Shown in pieces: positions 8,308-17,200 of a DNA stretch of 64,000 nucleotides. Source of the DNA: Pyrinomonadaceae bacterium (GTDB taxonomy: Bacteria; Acidobacteriota; Blastocatellia; Pyrinomonadales; Pyrinomonadaceae); the NCBI GenBank assembly GCA_019186825.1, contig JABARP010000002.1:112075-176074 (forward strand). Direction: 5' to 3'. The position numbers and the translations under genes are program-made. Each line of letters starts with the position of its first letter. The first letter of the stretch is position 1. The notes under the pieces were generated by a model that did not search any database, was not told where the DNA came from, and saw only the letters and a list, made by a program, of their open reading frames with translations.

Positions 8308-9516
8308 TTATTTGCCCGCTGGCGTGGGCGACGGGGACGCGCTCTTGATCTGCTGTTCCAGCTTTCGCTGATAGGCAACTTTTAACAATGCGATCGCCTG
8401 ATGACGTTGTTCCGTCGTCAGTGGGATCTGCGTGGCAAGGACCACCGACATCGTGCCGGTCGGGTCCATTAAAAAATCATCCAACGTACGCCCGAAGCGG
8501 TTTTGCACGTCGACAACTGCATCTGAAAGGTCGGGCCCGATCTTCGCGGCTGAATTCACTCCCAACGAACTGACCGAGTGGCAAACAAAGCATTTGTTCT
8601 GCACGAAGAATGCCCCTTCGCCCTCGAGCATTTCCTTCTCCCTTGCGATCTCTTCCGGTGTCGGCACATCGCGAAGCTGTACTCCCGAAATGTAGCTCGC
8701 GGGGATCGGTTCCTTCCGCCAACTCATTACAAGGAGCGCAAGTGCCTGTGCATCCTGCGACGAGAAGCCGAAGTTCGGCATAATGCTGTCCGGCGAAACC
8801 ATCTTTGGATTCTGGAAGTGAGCAACCTGCCAGGCGAAGACCGCGTGCCGACCCGTCAGGCGTCCGTAATCGAACTGCTCGGTCGGTTTTTCGCCTTCGA
8901 ATGTGAGATCGGGGCCGATGATGCCGCCACGGCCGTTGATCGTGTGGCATGCTCTACAGTCCTTTTGCTCGACGAGATTCTTGGCGGTATTGATATAATC
9001 CATTCCCTTCGTCTCACGGTCGTAGCGATGGCAGGCGTTGCAGTTCATCTCCATCAACGCCTTGGAATTTTTGATCAAATACGCCTCGCTCACTTCCTGG
9101 CCGAGTACGGGTTCGTCCCAGTGCTCAACGTTCCCATGCGCGTCAGGGAGTGTTGTAGAGAATCCCTGCCCGCCGTGGCAAGACGTACATCCGTATGCGG
9201 TGAGCGGATGCTTTTCGAGGATCTCCTTCGGATGCGTGCGGTATGGATTCGGAGCCGTCTCCAGTCCCTTCCATTCGGTCGCCTGGTGACAGGTAACGCA
9301 GCGATCCACACGGTCAAGGTCTTTGACCCATATCTGTTGAACACCGGACGGTATCTGCTCGGCGCGTTCCGGACCGAATTTTTCGGAAACGAAGTCTCTA
9401 AATTCCGCCTGATAGTCCCGCCAATCCGTCGTGTTTTCCCTAAAGAAAACGAACGCCGTCAGCCCAAGCAGGGAAAGTCCTAAAACGTAAAGTTTGATCG
9501 CATCTTTGCTGAACAT
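8308..9516 (-). CDS. membrane-anchored pentaheme cytochrome c
   Basis: A 402-aa protein with an N-terminal membrane anchor (residues 9-25) and five CXXCH haem c sites: CVTCH (73-77), CTSCH (110-114), CNACH (159-163), CRACH (187-191) and CFVCH (309-313). The last, followed by SIMPNFGFSS-like and GPDLS segments, resembles mono-haem class I domains. It sits between cytochrome b and nosZ in one operon, so it most likely carries electrons from the Rieske/cytochrome b complex to the CuA site of NosZ (inference). The C-terminal tail is rich in Ser/Pro/Ala. GAGAGAAGAAG precedes the ATG. Confidence 0.92.
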   Translation of the reverse strand: MFSKDAIKLYVLGLSLLGLTAFVFFRENTTDWRDYQAEFRDFVSEKFGPERAEQIPSGVQQIWVKDLDRVDRCVTCHQATEWKGLETAPNPYRTHPKEILEKHPLTAYGCTSCHGGQGFSTTLPDAHGNVEHWDEPVLGQEVSEAYLIKNSKALMEMNCNACHRYDRETKGMDYINTAKNLVEQKDCRACHTINGRGGIIGPDLTFEGEKPTEQFDYGRLTGRHAVFAWQVAHFQNPKMVSPDSIMPNFGFSSQDAQALALLVMSWRKEPIPASYISGVQLRDVPTPEEIAREKEMLEGEGAFFVQNKCFVCHSVSSLGVNSAAKIGPDLSDAVVDVQNRFGRTLDDFLMDPTGTMSVVLATQIPLTTEQRHQAIALLKVAYQRKLEQQIKSASPSPTPAGK

Positions 9517-9541
9517 TTCTTCTTCTCTCTCCTTGCTCGGA

Positions 9542-10918
9542 TCAGAATCTTCTAGGCGTCTGCTCCCATTCCTGCCACGGCATATAGATCTCCCAGAACG
9601 GCCCGCGCATATATGTGCCGATGAAGGTTAGGACCAAGATCGCCGCAACTATGATCAGAAAGATCCTGTTCTGCCATTGGCGTTCCTTCGGGAACCACCT
9701 TCCGATCGAACTCACCGGCGATTTGTCAAAGTACGGCCATAGAACCGCGGCCACGACCAGAACGCCGGGAAGGATGATGCCGCCGATAAGAGCACCGTTT
9801 ATCGTGAAGCCTCCTACTGTGAACGTCGTGATGGTCACCAGCTCCTGCAGCCATAGGAAATACCACGGTGCCTTCGCCGGATTCGGCGTAACCGCAGGAT
9901 TTGCTGCTTCTTCGAGCGGTGCTCTGACAAGCAGCGTCAATAGGATCGAGATCAGGAGCGTTGCAAGCGTTACGACCGCAAGCCGAACTGTTAGATATGG
10001 CGACGAAGGAACCTTGTCCTTCTCGTCGTCGATCATCACGTTCTGAACATCCACGGCCGACCCGCCGGTGATCCCGAGCAGCGAATAGGTCTTGCTCGCG
10101 ATGGCCGGATGCTCCTGCTTCTTTGCTTCCTCGTAACGTTTTTCTGTGCAGGCAAGGCCACCGTCCTTTCGAACTCGCCACATGTGGTAGCTAACGAGAG
10201 CAAAGGTGGCAAGCGGAAGGAGGAAACAATGCAGAACATAGAATCGGATCAGCGTCGCCTGCTCGATAGTTGTTCCGCCGAGCAGGATAAATCTTGTAGG
10301 GTCGCCGAAAACGGGTGCCGAACTCGCGATATTCGTTCCGACCGTGATCGCCCAGTATGCTAGCTGGTCCCACGGTAAGAGATATCCCGTGAACGAAAGG
10401 AGCAGCGTTATAAGCAGCAGGACGACACCTACGATCCAGTTGAGCGGGCGATTCTGCCCGACGGCCTTTCGCCCGTTCTTGAATGCACCGGTCAGGAAGA
10501 CGCGCACCATGTGCAGAAAGACGACTGCGACCATCAAGTGCGCCGAGATCCGATGAAGCCCGCGAAGGAACCAACCGTAACTTGTCGAAAACTCCAGATC
10601 CTTGACCGAGAGGTATGCACGCTCGACTGACGGCACATAAAGGAACATCAGGATGCCGCCGGTTATCGTCAAGATCAGAAAGAGAACTGCCGAGATCGTC
10701 CCAAGCCAGAACGAATAGCCCCACGAAAGGCTTTCTAGGCTAACCTTCGCCGGGAACCAGTGCAGGATAAAGTTCCGAACGATCGCATCGCCTGCCTCGC
10801 GTTTCGTCTCGGGCTTCCACGTCCAGGTGAGCTTTTCCCATGTCGCCTTAAAAGCGAGCTTTTCACGCAGCGTTCCAAGTAATGAAGTCTTTGTTTCTGA
10901 GATCTCTTCTGTCGCCAT
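9542..10918 (-). CDS. cytochrome b (b6-petD fusion type) of a Rieske/cytb complex
   Basis: Quinol-oxidising membrane subunit, 458 aa from the ATG at 10918. I prefer this start because the longer reading would overlap the upstream gene by 65 bp and GAGAG sits before this ATG. Haem ligand helices are visible: LHRISAHLMVAVVFLHMVRVF and FYVLHCFLLPLATFALVSYHMW. The C-terminal petD-like half has KAPWYFLWLQEL where classical enzymes have PEWY, as in menaquinol-type complexes. With the Rieske protein and the pentaheme cytochrome it should form a quinol:cytochrome c unit feeding NosZ. The insert SKTYSLLGITGGSA lies between the two halves. Confidence 0.9.
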   Translation of the reverse strand: MATEEISETKTSLLGTLREKLAFKATWEKLTWTWKPETKREAGDAIVRNFILHWFPAKVSLESLSWGYSFWLGTISAVLFLILTITGGILMFLYVPSVERAYLSVKDLEFSTSYGWFLRGLHRISAHLMVAVVFLHMVRVFLTGAFKNGRKAVGQNRPLNWIVGVVLLLITLLLSFTGYLLPWDQLAYWAITVGTNIASSAPVFGDPTRFILLGGTTIEQATLIRFYVLHCFLLPLATFALVSYHMWRVRKDGGLACTEKRYEEAKKQEHPAIASKTYSLLGITGGSAVDVQNVMIDDEKDKVPSSPYLTVRLAVVTLATLLISILLTLLVRAPLEEAANPAVTPNPAKAPWYFLWLQELVTITTFTVGGFTINGALIGGIILPGVLVVAAVLWPYFDKSPVSSIGRWFPKERQWQNRIFLIIVAAILVLTFIGTYMRGPFWEIYMPWQEWEQTPRRF

Positions 10919-10934
10919 TGTTATCTCTCGCTTT

Positions 10935-11426
10935 TTACCGTTGATCGTCCTTTTGTCTTTCTCCGGGCTGAGTTCCCGGATCGCCCGTGCGAATTTCACT
11001 GTGCCTGATCTGGCCGCCGAGATTTGAGGTTCGCAGCATCAGCCCGGCCGACCCGACCGCCGACAACAGCGCGATCAGAACAAGAAACTTCGCCGCCCCC
11101 GTCTTTTTCAAGAACATCGTGATCAGCCCGATGAGCGAGATCGCACCCGTGATCATCATCGAGATCATCGCGAAATATGCGGCATCCTCATGCTGTTCGA
11201 TCAGGTCGTGGCTTACGCCTGCGAGCTTCTCAACCACCTCTTCCGCCGGTTCGCCCGATAGATAGACCGGGATCGTGACCGCCGCGGCGAAAACGAGAAC
11301 GAGCAACGCCAACTCCTTCAGCGCATCGCTCTTTCTCAAATACGCGTACACAAAAAGCGGCACCGCGAGAACCGAACAGATCACCGGGAAGTGATTCAGG
11401 AAAAGGTGTACATGAACCGGATCCAT
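10935..11426 (-). CDS. small four-helix membrane protein in the nos operon
   Basis: A 163-aa protein with four predicted membrane helices (about residues 15-30, 38-55, 85-105, 110-130) and a hydrophilic C-terminal tail rich in Gly, Gln and Asp. The N-terminus HVHLFLNHFPV has the H-x-x-L-N-H-x-P pattern seen in DUF2231-like membrane proteins, and a second conserved-looking segment LRTSNLGGQIRHSEIR follows the last helix. No cofactor site is certain, though paired histidines in a membrane helix could bind haem. It lies between the Rieske and cytochrome b genes, so it may be a subunit of that complex. AAGGAG precedes the ATG by 8 nt. I do not recognise a named family. Confidence 0.7.
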   Translation of the reverse strand: MDPVHVHLFLNHFPVICSVLAVPLFVYAYLRKSDALKELALLVLVFAAAVTIPVYLSGEPAEEVVEKLAGVSHDLIEQHEDAAYFAMISMMITGAISLIGLITMFLKKTGAAKFLVLIALLSAVGSAGLMLRTSNLGGQIRHSEIRTGDPGTQPGERQKDDQR

Positions 11427-11439
11427 TCTTGATGCTCCT

Positions 11440-12048
11440 TCACACCGTCAGGCGAAAATCCTGACTGACGCGTGTCGCCTTATCCACGATCAACTGACCG
11501 TCATCCGGGGAAACCTCCAGGTTGAAATGATCAAGTGGCCGCGGCGCGGGGCCCGCAAAATTCGTCCCGTCGCCGTAGTATTTCGAGCCATGGCAAGGAC
11601 AGTGGAATTCGACCTGTTCTTCGATCTCCTTGCCGCCGACCGTCACCTTTTTCGGCTGGTTTAGCTTCACCATCTTGACCGTGCACCCGAGGTGCGTACA
11701 GGCGGCCGAGATCGCGTGGAAAGTATTCTTATCGCGAAAGACGAATAGCCGATCGCCTTCAAGGAAAGTCCCGCCTTCGGTAAATTTATCGAGAGAACCA
11801 AGTTTGAATTTCTGCGGCGGCTCATACAGCACATTTGGGAAGAGCGAACGCAGCATAGCAAACGCCTGCCCACCCAGAGCGATCAGAACAGCCGATATCC
11901 CTAGAGTTTTTAGAAGGCTGCGTCTGCTCGTGTCCGCGTCTCCGATCAGCTCGACGTTCTTAGGCTTTTGAGTAAGCAGTTCGTCCGCTTCGCTTTGAGC
12001 GTCGAGGACCTTTGTTCTGGCCTTATCGAATTCGCTCTGATTCTTCAT
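11440..12048 (-). CDS. Rieske [2Fe-2S] protein
   Basis: A 202-aa iron-sulfur subunit of the quinol-oxidising complex. Residues 1-40 are cytoplasmic, then a twin-Arg-like SRRSLLKTLG precedes one membrane helix, a usual arrangement for Rieske proteins exported by Tat. The cluster-binding motifs CTHLGC (near residue 117) and CPCHGS (near residue 151) are intact, followed by the GPAPRPL loop. It overlaps the upstream flavoprotein gene by 26 bp and is 13 bp before the small membrane protein gene. Confidence 0.93.
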   Translation of the reverse strand: MKNQSEFDKARTKVLDAQSEADELLTQKPKNVELIGDADTSRRSLLKTLGISAVLIALGGQAFAMLRSLFPNVLYEPPQKFKLGSLDKFTEGGTFLEGDRLFVFRDKNTFHAISAACTHLGCTVKMVKLNQPKKVTVGGKEIEEQVEFHCPCHGSKYYGDGTNFAGPAPRPLDHFNLEVSPDDGQLIVDKATRVSQDFRLTV

Positions 12049-13963
12049 AGTAGAAAACCTCCATCGTCATCGCGTCGGTCGGACATCGGATCGCACACAA
12101 GCCGCACCGAATGCATTTGTCATCGTCTTTGAGCATCGCCGAGAGCGTCGTTTCTTCTGTAAAACCGCCGGCGGCGATAGCAAGCTCTTTTGTACCTTCG
12201 GGGAGATCGAGCGTGTCGAGGGAGACAAGCTTAAGGCAGGATTCCGGGCAGACGTCCACGCATCGGTTACACAGCACGCATTTCTGCGGATCGTAGATAG
12301 TCTGGATGTGGCAGGCGAGACACCTTTCGGCTTGCTGACGGGCTTCTTCGTCATCGTAGCCGCTCTCCACCTCGGAAATGCCTGTTCGGCGGTCCAGCGA
12401 CACGGTCGGCGGAGCCTCGCGTTCGCATTTTTCGTAGTCCTCGGCCATCCGATACGAATACGTCGGGATCTTTTCAACGCGTAGCTTGAAGTGCGTCGTA
12501 CTTCCCGGCCCGCGAAGATAGTCATCCACCGAGAGCGCTGCTTGCTTTCCATTTGCGACTGCCTCGATCAGATTCCTAGGCCCGAATGCGACGTCACCGC
12601 CCGCAAACAATCCAGGTGCCGAGGTCGCTAGCGTTTTCGGATCGACCTTGATCACGCCAGCCGGCGTCAATTCAACATTGTCGTCGGGTTTAAGAAAGGA
12701 GAGGTCCGCCTGCTGACCGATCGCGAGCACTACGGAGTCGGCTTCGAGGGTCTCGCTGATCGTGTCGTCGAATTCCGGATTAAAACGCCCTTTGTCGTCA
12801 AACACCCGTTTCACACCTCGAAGTTCAACCTTCGTCAGCCGGCCGTTCTCGCCGATGAACCTCCGAGCAGAACGCGACGGATGGAACGTAACACCTTCGT
12901 TGTGTGCCTCGTGAAACTCCTCCAACCCCTGAGCCGTGCGCACAACAGGAAGTTCGTTCAGAGCCTCGAGACTGATCATCCGAACGTCGGTCGATCCGGA
13001 GCGTATTGCTGAACGCGCCGCATCCATCGCGGACTTGATCTCGCCGCCGGCCATTTCGCTGCCTTCGACGTTGCCGTTCTCGGCCTCGTCGATCCCACGT
13101 CTCAAGGCCATACGTGCCGCATCGAAAGCAACAAAACCGCCGCCGATCACGAGCACTTTTTTCCCGAGATCGACGCGATAGCCGTTATTGATATTGAGAA
13201 GATAATCGACGGCCTTTACGACACCGTCGAGTTCGATCCCCTCGATATTGAGGTCACGGCCTTTTTGGACTCCGACGCTGAGGAATATGGCCTTAAAGCC
13301 CTGAGCACGCAGCTCCGACAGACCAAATTCGGAGTTCAATGGCGTGTTGTATCTCACCTCGACTCCGAGACTCTTGACCTTGGCGATTTCCTTTTCGATG
13401 ATCTGCCGCGGGAGACGAAATTCCGGGATACCGTGGTACATCATTCCGCCCGGAATTGCGGATGCCTCAAAGATCGTTACCTGGTAGCCCATCAATGCAA
13501 GATCGTGTGCACACGAAACGCCAGCGGGGCCGGCACCGATGACGGCGACCTTCTCTTCGCGCTTTTGAATGCGTTTGCTGTTTTCGAGGATAGGCAGGTG
13601 CCAGCGGATCTTATTCCCGGCTTCGGTCGAACCTTCGAATAGAGCGTCCTGAGTTGACGGTTCCATCGATTCGACGCCGTATTTCTCGGTAACGAAGCGC
13701 TTCAGGGCCCGAATGCTCACAGGCGCATCGATACGCCCGCGTCGGCAGGCATCTTCGCAAGGTGCCGCGCAAACTCGGCCGCAGATCGATGCGAGAGGAT
13801 TAGGCGAACGTGCGACCAGATATGCTTCTTTGTACTCGCCCTGCGCGATGAGCTGCACGTATCTGCCCGCATCCGTCTTTACCGGACACGCGGCCTGACA
13901 CGGGATCATATTCTTCCAAAACTCTACATCCGGAATGATGGTTTTGAACCTGGAATCGCTCAT
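12023..13963 (-). CDS. GltD-like FAD oxidoreductase with multiple [4Fe-4S] sites
   Basis: A 646-aa soluble flavoprotein, first gene of the nos operon. The N-terminal Fer4_20-like domain has CQAACPVKTDAGRY and CGRVCAAPCEDACRRG, as in glutamate synthase small subunits. Two Rossmann motifs follow: VAVIGAGPAG for FAD and VLVIGGGFVAFD for NAD(P)H. The C-terminus adds two ferredoxin motifs, CVLCNRCVDVCPESC and CIRCGLCAIRCP. The ATG at 13963 follows AGGAGG and begins MSDSRFKT; a longer reading from 13993 adds ten unlikely residues. The family moves electrons between NAD(P)H and iron-sulfur partners; here it may feed the quinone/Rieske branch (inference). It overlaps the Rieske gene by 26 bp. Confidence 0.85.
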   Translation of the reverse strand: MSDSRFKTIIPDVEFWKNMIPCQAACPVKTDAGRYVQLIAQGEYKEAYLVARSPNPLASICGRVCAAPCEDACRRGRIDAPVSIRALKRFVTEKYGVESMEPSTQDALFEGSTEAGNKIRWHLPILENSKRIQKREEKVAVIGAGPAGVSCAHDLALMGYQVTIFEASAIPGGMMYHGIPEFRLPRQIIEKEIAKVKSLGVEVRYNTPLNSEFGLSELRAQGFKAIFLSVGVQKGRDLNIEGIELDGVVKAVDYLLNINNGYRVDLGKKVLVIGGGFVAFDAARMALRRGIDEAENGNVEGSEMAGGEIKSAMDAARSAIRSGSTDVRMISLEALNELPVVRTAQGLEEFHEAHNEGVTFHPSRSARRFIGENGRLTKVELRGVKRVFDDKGRFNPEFDDTISETLEADSVVLAIGQQADLSFLKPDDNVELTPAGVIKVDPKTLATSAPGLFAGGDVAFGPRNLIEAVANGKQAALSVDDYLRGPGSTTHFKLRVEKIPTYSYRMAEDYEKCEREAPPTVSLDRRTGISEVESGYDDEEARQQAERCLACHIQTIYDPQKCVLCNRCVDVCPESCLKLVSLDTLDLPEGTKELAIAAGGFTEETTLSAMLKDDDKCIRCGLCAIRCPTDAMTMEVFYYEESERIR

Positions 13964-13979
13964 TGCCCTCCTGATCTCC

Positions 13980-14000
13980 TTGCACTCGCGCACAGTGCAA
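13980..14000. promoter_or_regulatory. inverted repeat in the nos operon leader
   Basis: Perfect 7-bp arms TTGCACT (13980-13986) and AGTGCAA (13994-14000) are separated by 7 bp. The repeat begins 16 bp upstream of the first nos-operon start codon, so it could be an operator near or just after the transcription start, or an RNA hairpin in the leader. No regulator is assigned. Confidence 0.4.
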
Positions 14001-14031
14001 CTCCATCGATCAAAGAAGCAAATGATATGCC

Positions 14032-14045
14032 GTTACCTGGGCCAA
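14032..14045 (-). promoter_or_regulatory. possible imperfect HcpR/FNR-like site upstream of the nos operon
   Basis: Read on the minus strand, TTGGCCCAGGTAAC matches 9 of 12 defined positions of a TTGACC-N2-GGTCAA site, the same type as the perfect palindrome at 717-730. It lies about 70 bp upstream of the first nos-operon codon. No convincing -10 is placed at the spacing expected for a class II activator, so confidence is low. The rest of 14001-14219 shows no gene. Confidence 0.2.
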
Positions 14046-14219
14046 GAATGGTAGAAAAAACGTGTCTTCAAAAACACTCAGCAAGATGGAAGAAATACGG
14101 AAAGATTACAAAAATATCATCTTTGTGCAGGTTCGAGAGGCTCGTCCAGGGTGTTGAAATTTAGCAGTTGGTGTGGAATTCTTCGCGCCAGAGGACTCCC
14201 AATTGCGCTTTGGAACGGG

Positions 14220-17200
14220 TCAATACCTGCTCAATTTGCAAAAGAGATTGAGGAGCCTCATCTCATTTATCGACCCCGCTGGATCACTTGCGATCCGTGG
14301 GTCCGCGACAACGACCGCAAGGCATTGAGCACGAGAGATGGCAACGTTCACTCGATTGCGGTCAAGGATAAAGCCCAGCCCCCGCGAACCGTATTCGCCG
14401 ACGCTTGAACAGAGCGACAAAATACATACCGGTGCCTGCTGTCCCTGTAGCCGGTCAACACTGCCGATACGAGCGTTGTCCGGCAGCATGCTTGCAAGTC
14501 GAACGACCTGGGCATTGTAAGGCGTGATAAAGAGAAAGTCCTTTAGCTCGAGCCGCCGAGTGTTTCCGCTCCTGTCGGTATAATTGCAGCCGACGAGTTC
14601 ATTGAATATCGCCACGACACGCTCAGCCTCATCTGTGCTGTACTGTGTGTCGCCGTCGTGTTCGACCGGCGAGAAAACAATGCCGTGCTCCTTCCTGATC
14701 AAAGCGTTTGGCGCCTTCGCAATATCGATGCGTTGGCGGCTACAGTCGGCGAATGACTCGAGTCGATCCTCGTAGATGCTTTCTGAGACAAAGTCGCAGA
14801 CATCCGGGTGCATTCTGTACGAAGTTCCAAGGAATAGTCCGCTACCGTCAGGCACAACAGCATGGATCACCGGAATATCGTCCTTGCTCTCCTCAACATC
14901 TTTCAAAGCGTATTGCAATGACGATAAGCCTGAGTCACCAGGATGCCTTCCCTTCACCGGCTGCTCAAGCTGCATCTGATCGCCAAGAAGGACAAGATTC
15001 TTTGTCGAACGCGAAACAGCGACCGCGTTCGCGAGACAAACCTGCCCGGCCTCGTCGATGAAGAGGAAATCGAGCATATTATCGCCATCGTTCTCGACCC
15101 ATTCGTCGCGAGCAAATAGCCACGCAGTTCCACCGATCAGCGGAGTTTTCCCCGCTTTCAGCCATGCCTGAAATCCGGTCTTGCCGTTCTTTGCCGAGGT
15201 GATTTCCGGATGATTCTGAAAGATCGGGTCAGCATTGTCATCACCAACCTTTATGACGCTCAAGCTTTGCTTGCCTTCCGCGGCCTCGCAGCATTCTTTG
15301 ATCAGGTTGAGGATCGCCTTGTGTGAATTCGACATTATACCGACACGCTTCCCCTTATCGAGCAGTGAAAGGATGAGTCGAGCCGCCGTGTATGTCTTAC
15401 CCGTGCCCGGTGGGCCTTGAATCACGAGGCAGTCGCCGTCCATTGAATTAGCGATCCGGATCGCCGCCCCAACCGTCGTCTCTCCATCTCTTTGGTTCGC
15501 ATCAACCGGCGGCCTCCGGGATAAAAACGCTTCTAAAGAGGCGGGATGATCGCCGATGACAGAGTCCTTGCCGATCGACAAGAGCGCGTCCTGGAGAGGC
15601 TTCGTGTTAGCGTCATCTTTTGAGATGAACGTGCCTTCTGTCGGGAATTCCCCGCCAAAGGCCGGTCTATCTAGCGTGTTCTGTGATGCTTTTAACGTCA
15701 GCTCACCGGCGGAATGGTCAATATCGAAAAGAGTGAAAGAAGCTCTCAGATCAGCCTGAAAATAGACATTCGACGCCTTGGAGGACGAAAGTTTGCATTC
15801 CTGCTCTCTGTCGAATGTGTAGTTCTGTATAAGCGATCTCTTCTCCGGCACCGGATCGCCTACTTTTTCAACTCCGAAAATACAATCCGGCTCATCCCGA
15901 AGCTCTTCCGGTTGTCTCTTCGCCAGATCGAAGAAGCGCCACCAGTCCGGCTTAGCTTCACGACGATGATAACCGATCAGGTCGGCGAGAGTTCCCGCAT
16001 TCTCATCAACGTCTATCCGTTTGCGAAGGTCAGTGATCACCTTTTCCCGGTCTCGCACGACTTCAGGTTCTTCCCGCTTGTCCTGGTCGTCATCAGGTGT
16101 CTGATACGGGGTATATGAGATCCCATTGTCAGCGGCCGTCTTCCGCAGCCATGCGTAAAGGTCCGCGGTCGATTCGCAATCGATCCTATTGTATTCGCGA
16201 ATGTCGGTTAAGATCGGGCTTTCGCGCCAATCGCCCGACTCGCCACTCTCGATCCACGCCGCATACTGCACGATCGAGTCCACGGCGCTAACGACATTCT
16301 CACCGCGGAAGACGTTATAAAGGTGCTCGACCTTTTTTAACGAATAGCTTTCTTCGCCGACATAGACGCCATTCTTCACGATGCGGTAGAGATCGACAAA
16401 GACATTGTTCCTCAGCAGAGTATCGACCTCTCGCTCCCTAGTGTCATGGCGTGTCATCAAATTGCTGACCGCATTCTGCTCGTAGTTCGCGTAATGATAG
16501 ATGTGAAGGCTATCGTCCAGCTCCCACCGGGCAAAGACCCAATCGATAAACGCCTCGAACGCCCTCTTCTCACTCGCTCGATCATGGGCCCAAAAATCGA
16601 CGAACTCGTAACCGCCGCCTTTTTTATGGATCGTGTTGCCGAGAAGGTATTCGAGGCCGCCGTTGAACGGGAAACCTTCGATATCGAAGAAAACATCCAA
16701 TGGACTTGGCTTTGGCAGCGTGTAGAGGCCCTGCGGCGGGCCATCAACACTCCTCGGGATCAACTCGAATAGCGGTGGAGCAGTTTTATCTTTTTCACGG
16801 AGTTTTTCAGTTTCACGCTGAAGACGCGCCTGGGTCGAAAGCTTCTCGACTGTCGCCGGCGGCATCTTGGGAATCGAACCTTTGAATCCGGCAAGTGCTC
16901 CGAGCGTAGTTACGCCGCCCTCAGTGAGTTTCTCGACCTGGCTCCTTGTGATACCGGCAACGCGGCACAGATGGTCGCTCTCTTTTAGCATCCCATCGAC
17001 ACAATCCTGCCATCTTCCATGGTCGGCGCGCGGATCCGGTTCGGGCCGAGTTGCAAAGTCAGCGGAAAAGCTATTGTGTAGCTCAAAGAATCGCTGCTTT
17101 AGATTCTCGTAATAGTAGCGGAAATCTTCGAAGGCGAATTCAACGCGTTCGGATTCTTCGTCCTCGTTCCTGGGCGGCCCAAGAATGATGCCGAACTTCT

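Noticed and set aside
8578..9483. 301-codon + strand open frame opposite the pentaheme cytochrome
   Set aside because: Antisense shadow of a gene with clear CXXCH motifs; no recognisable protein.
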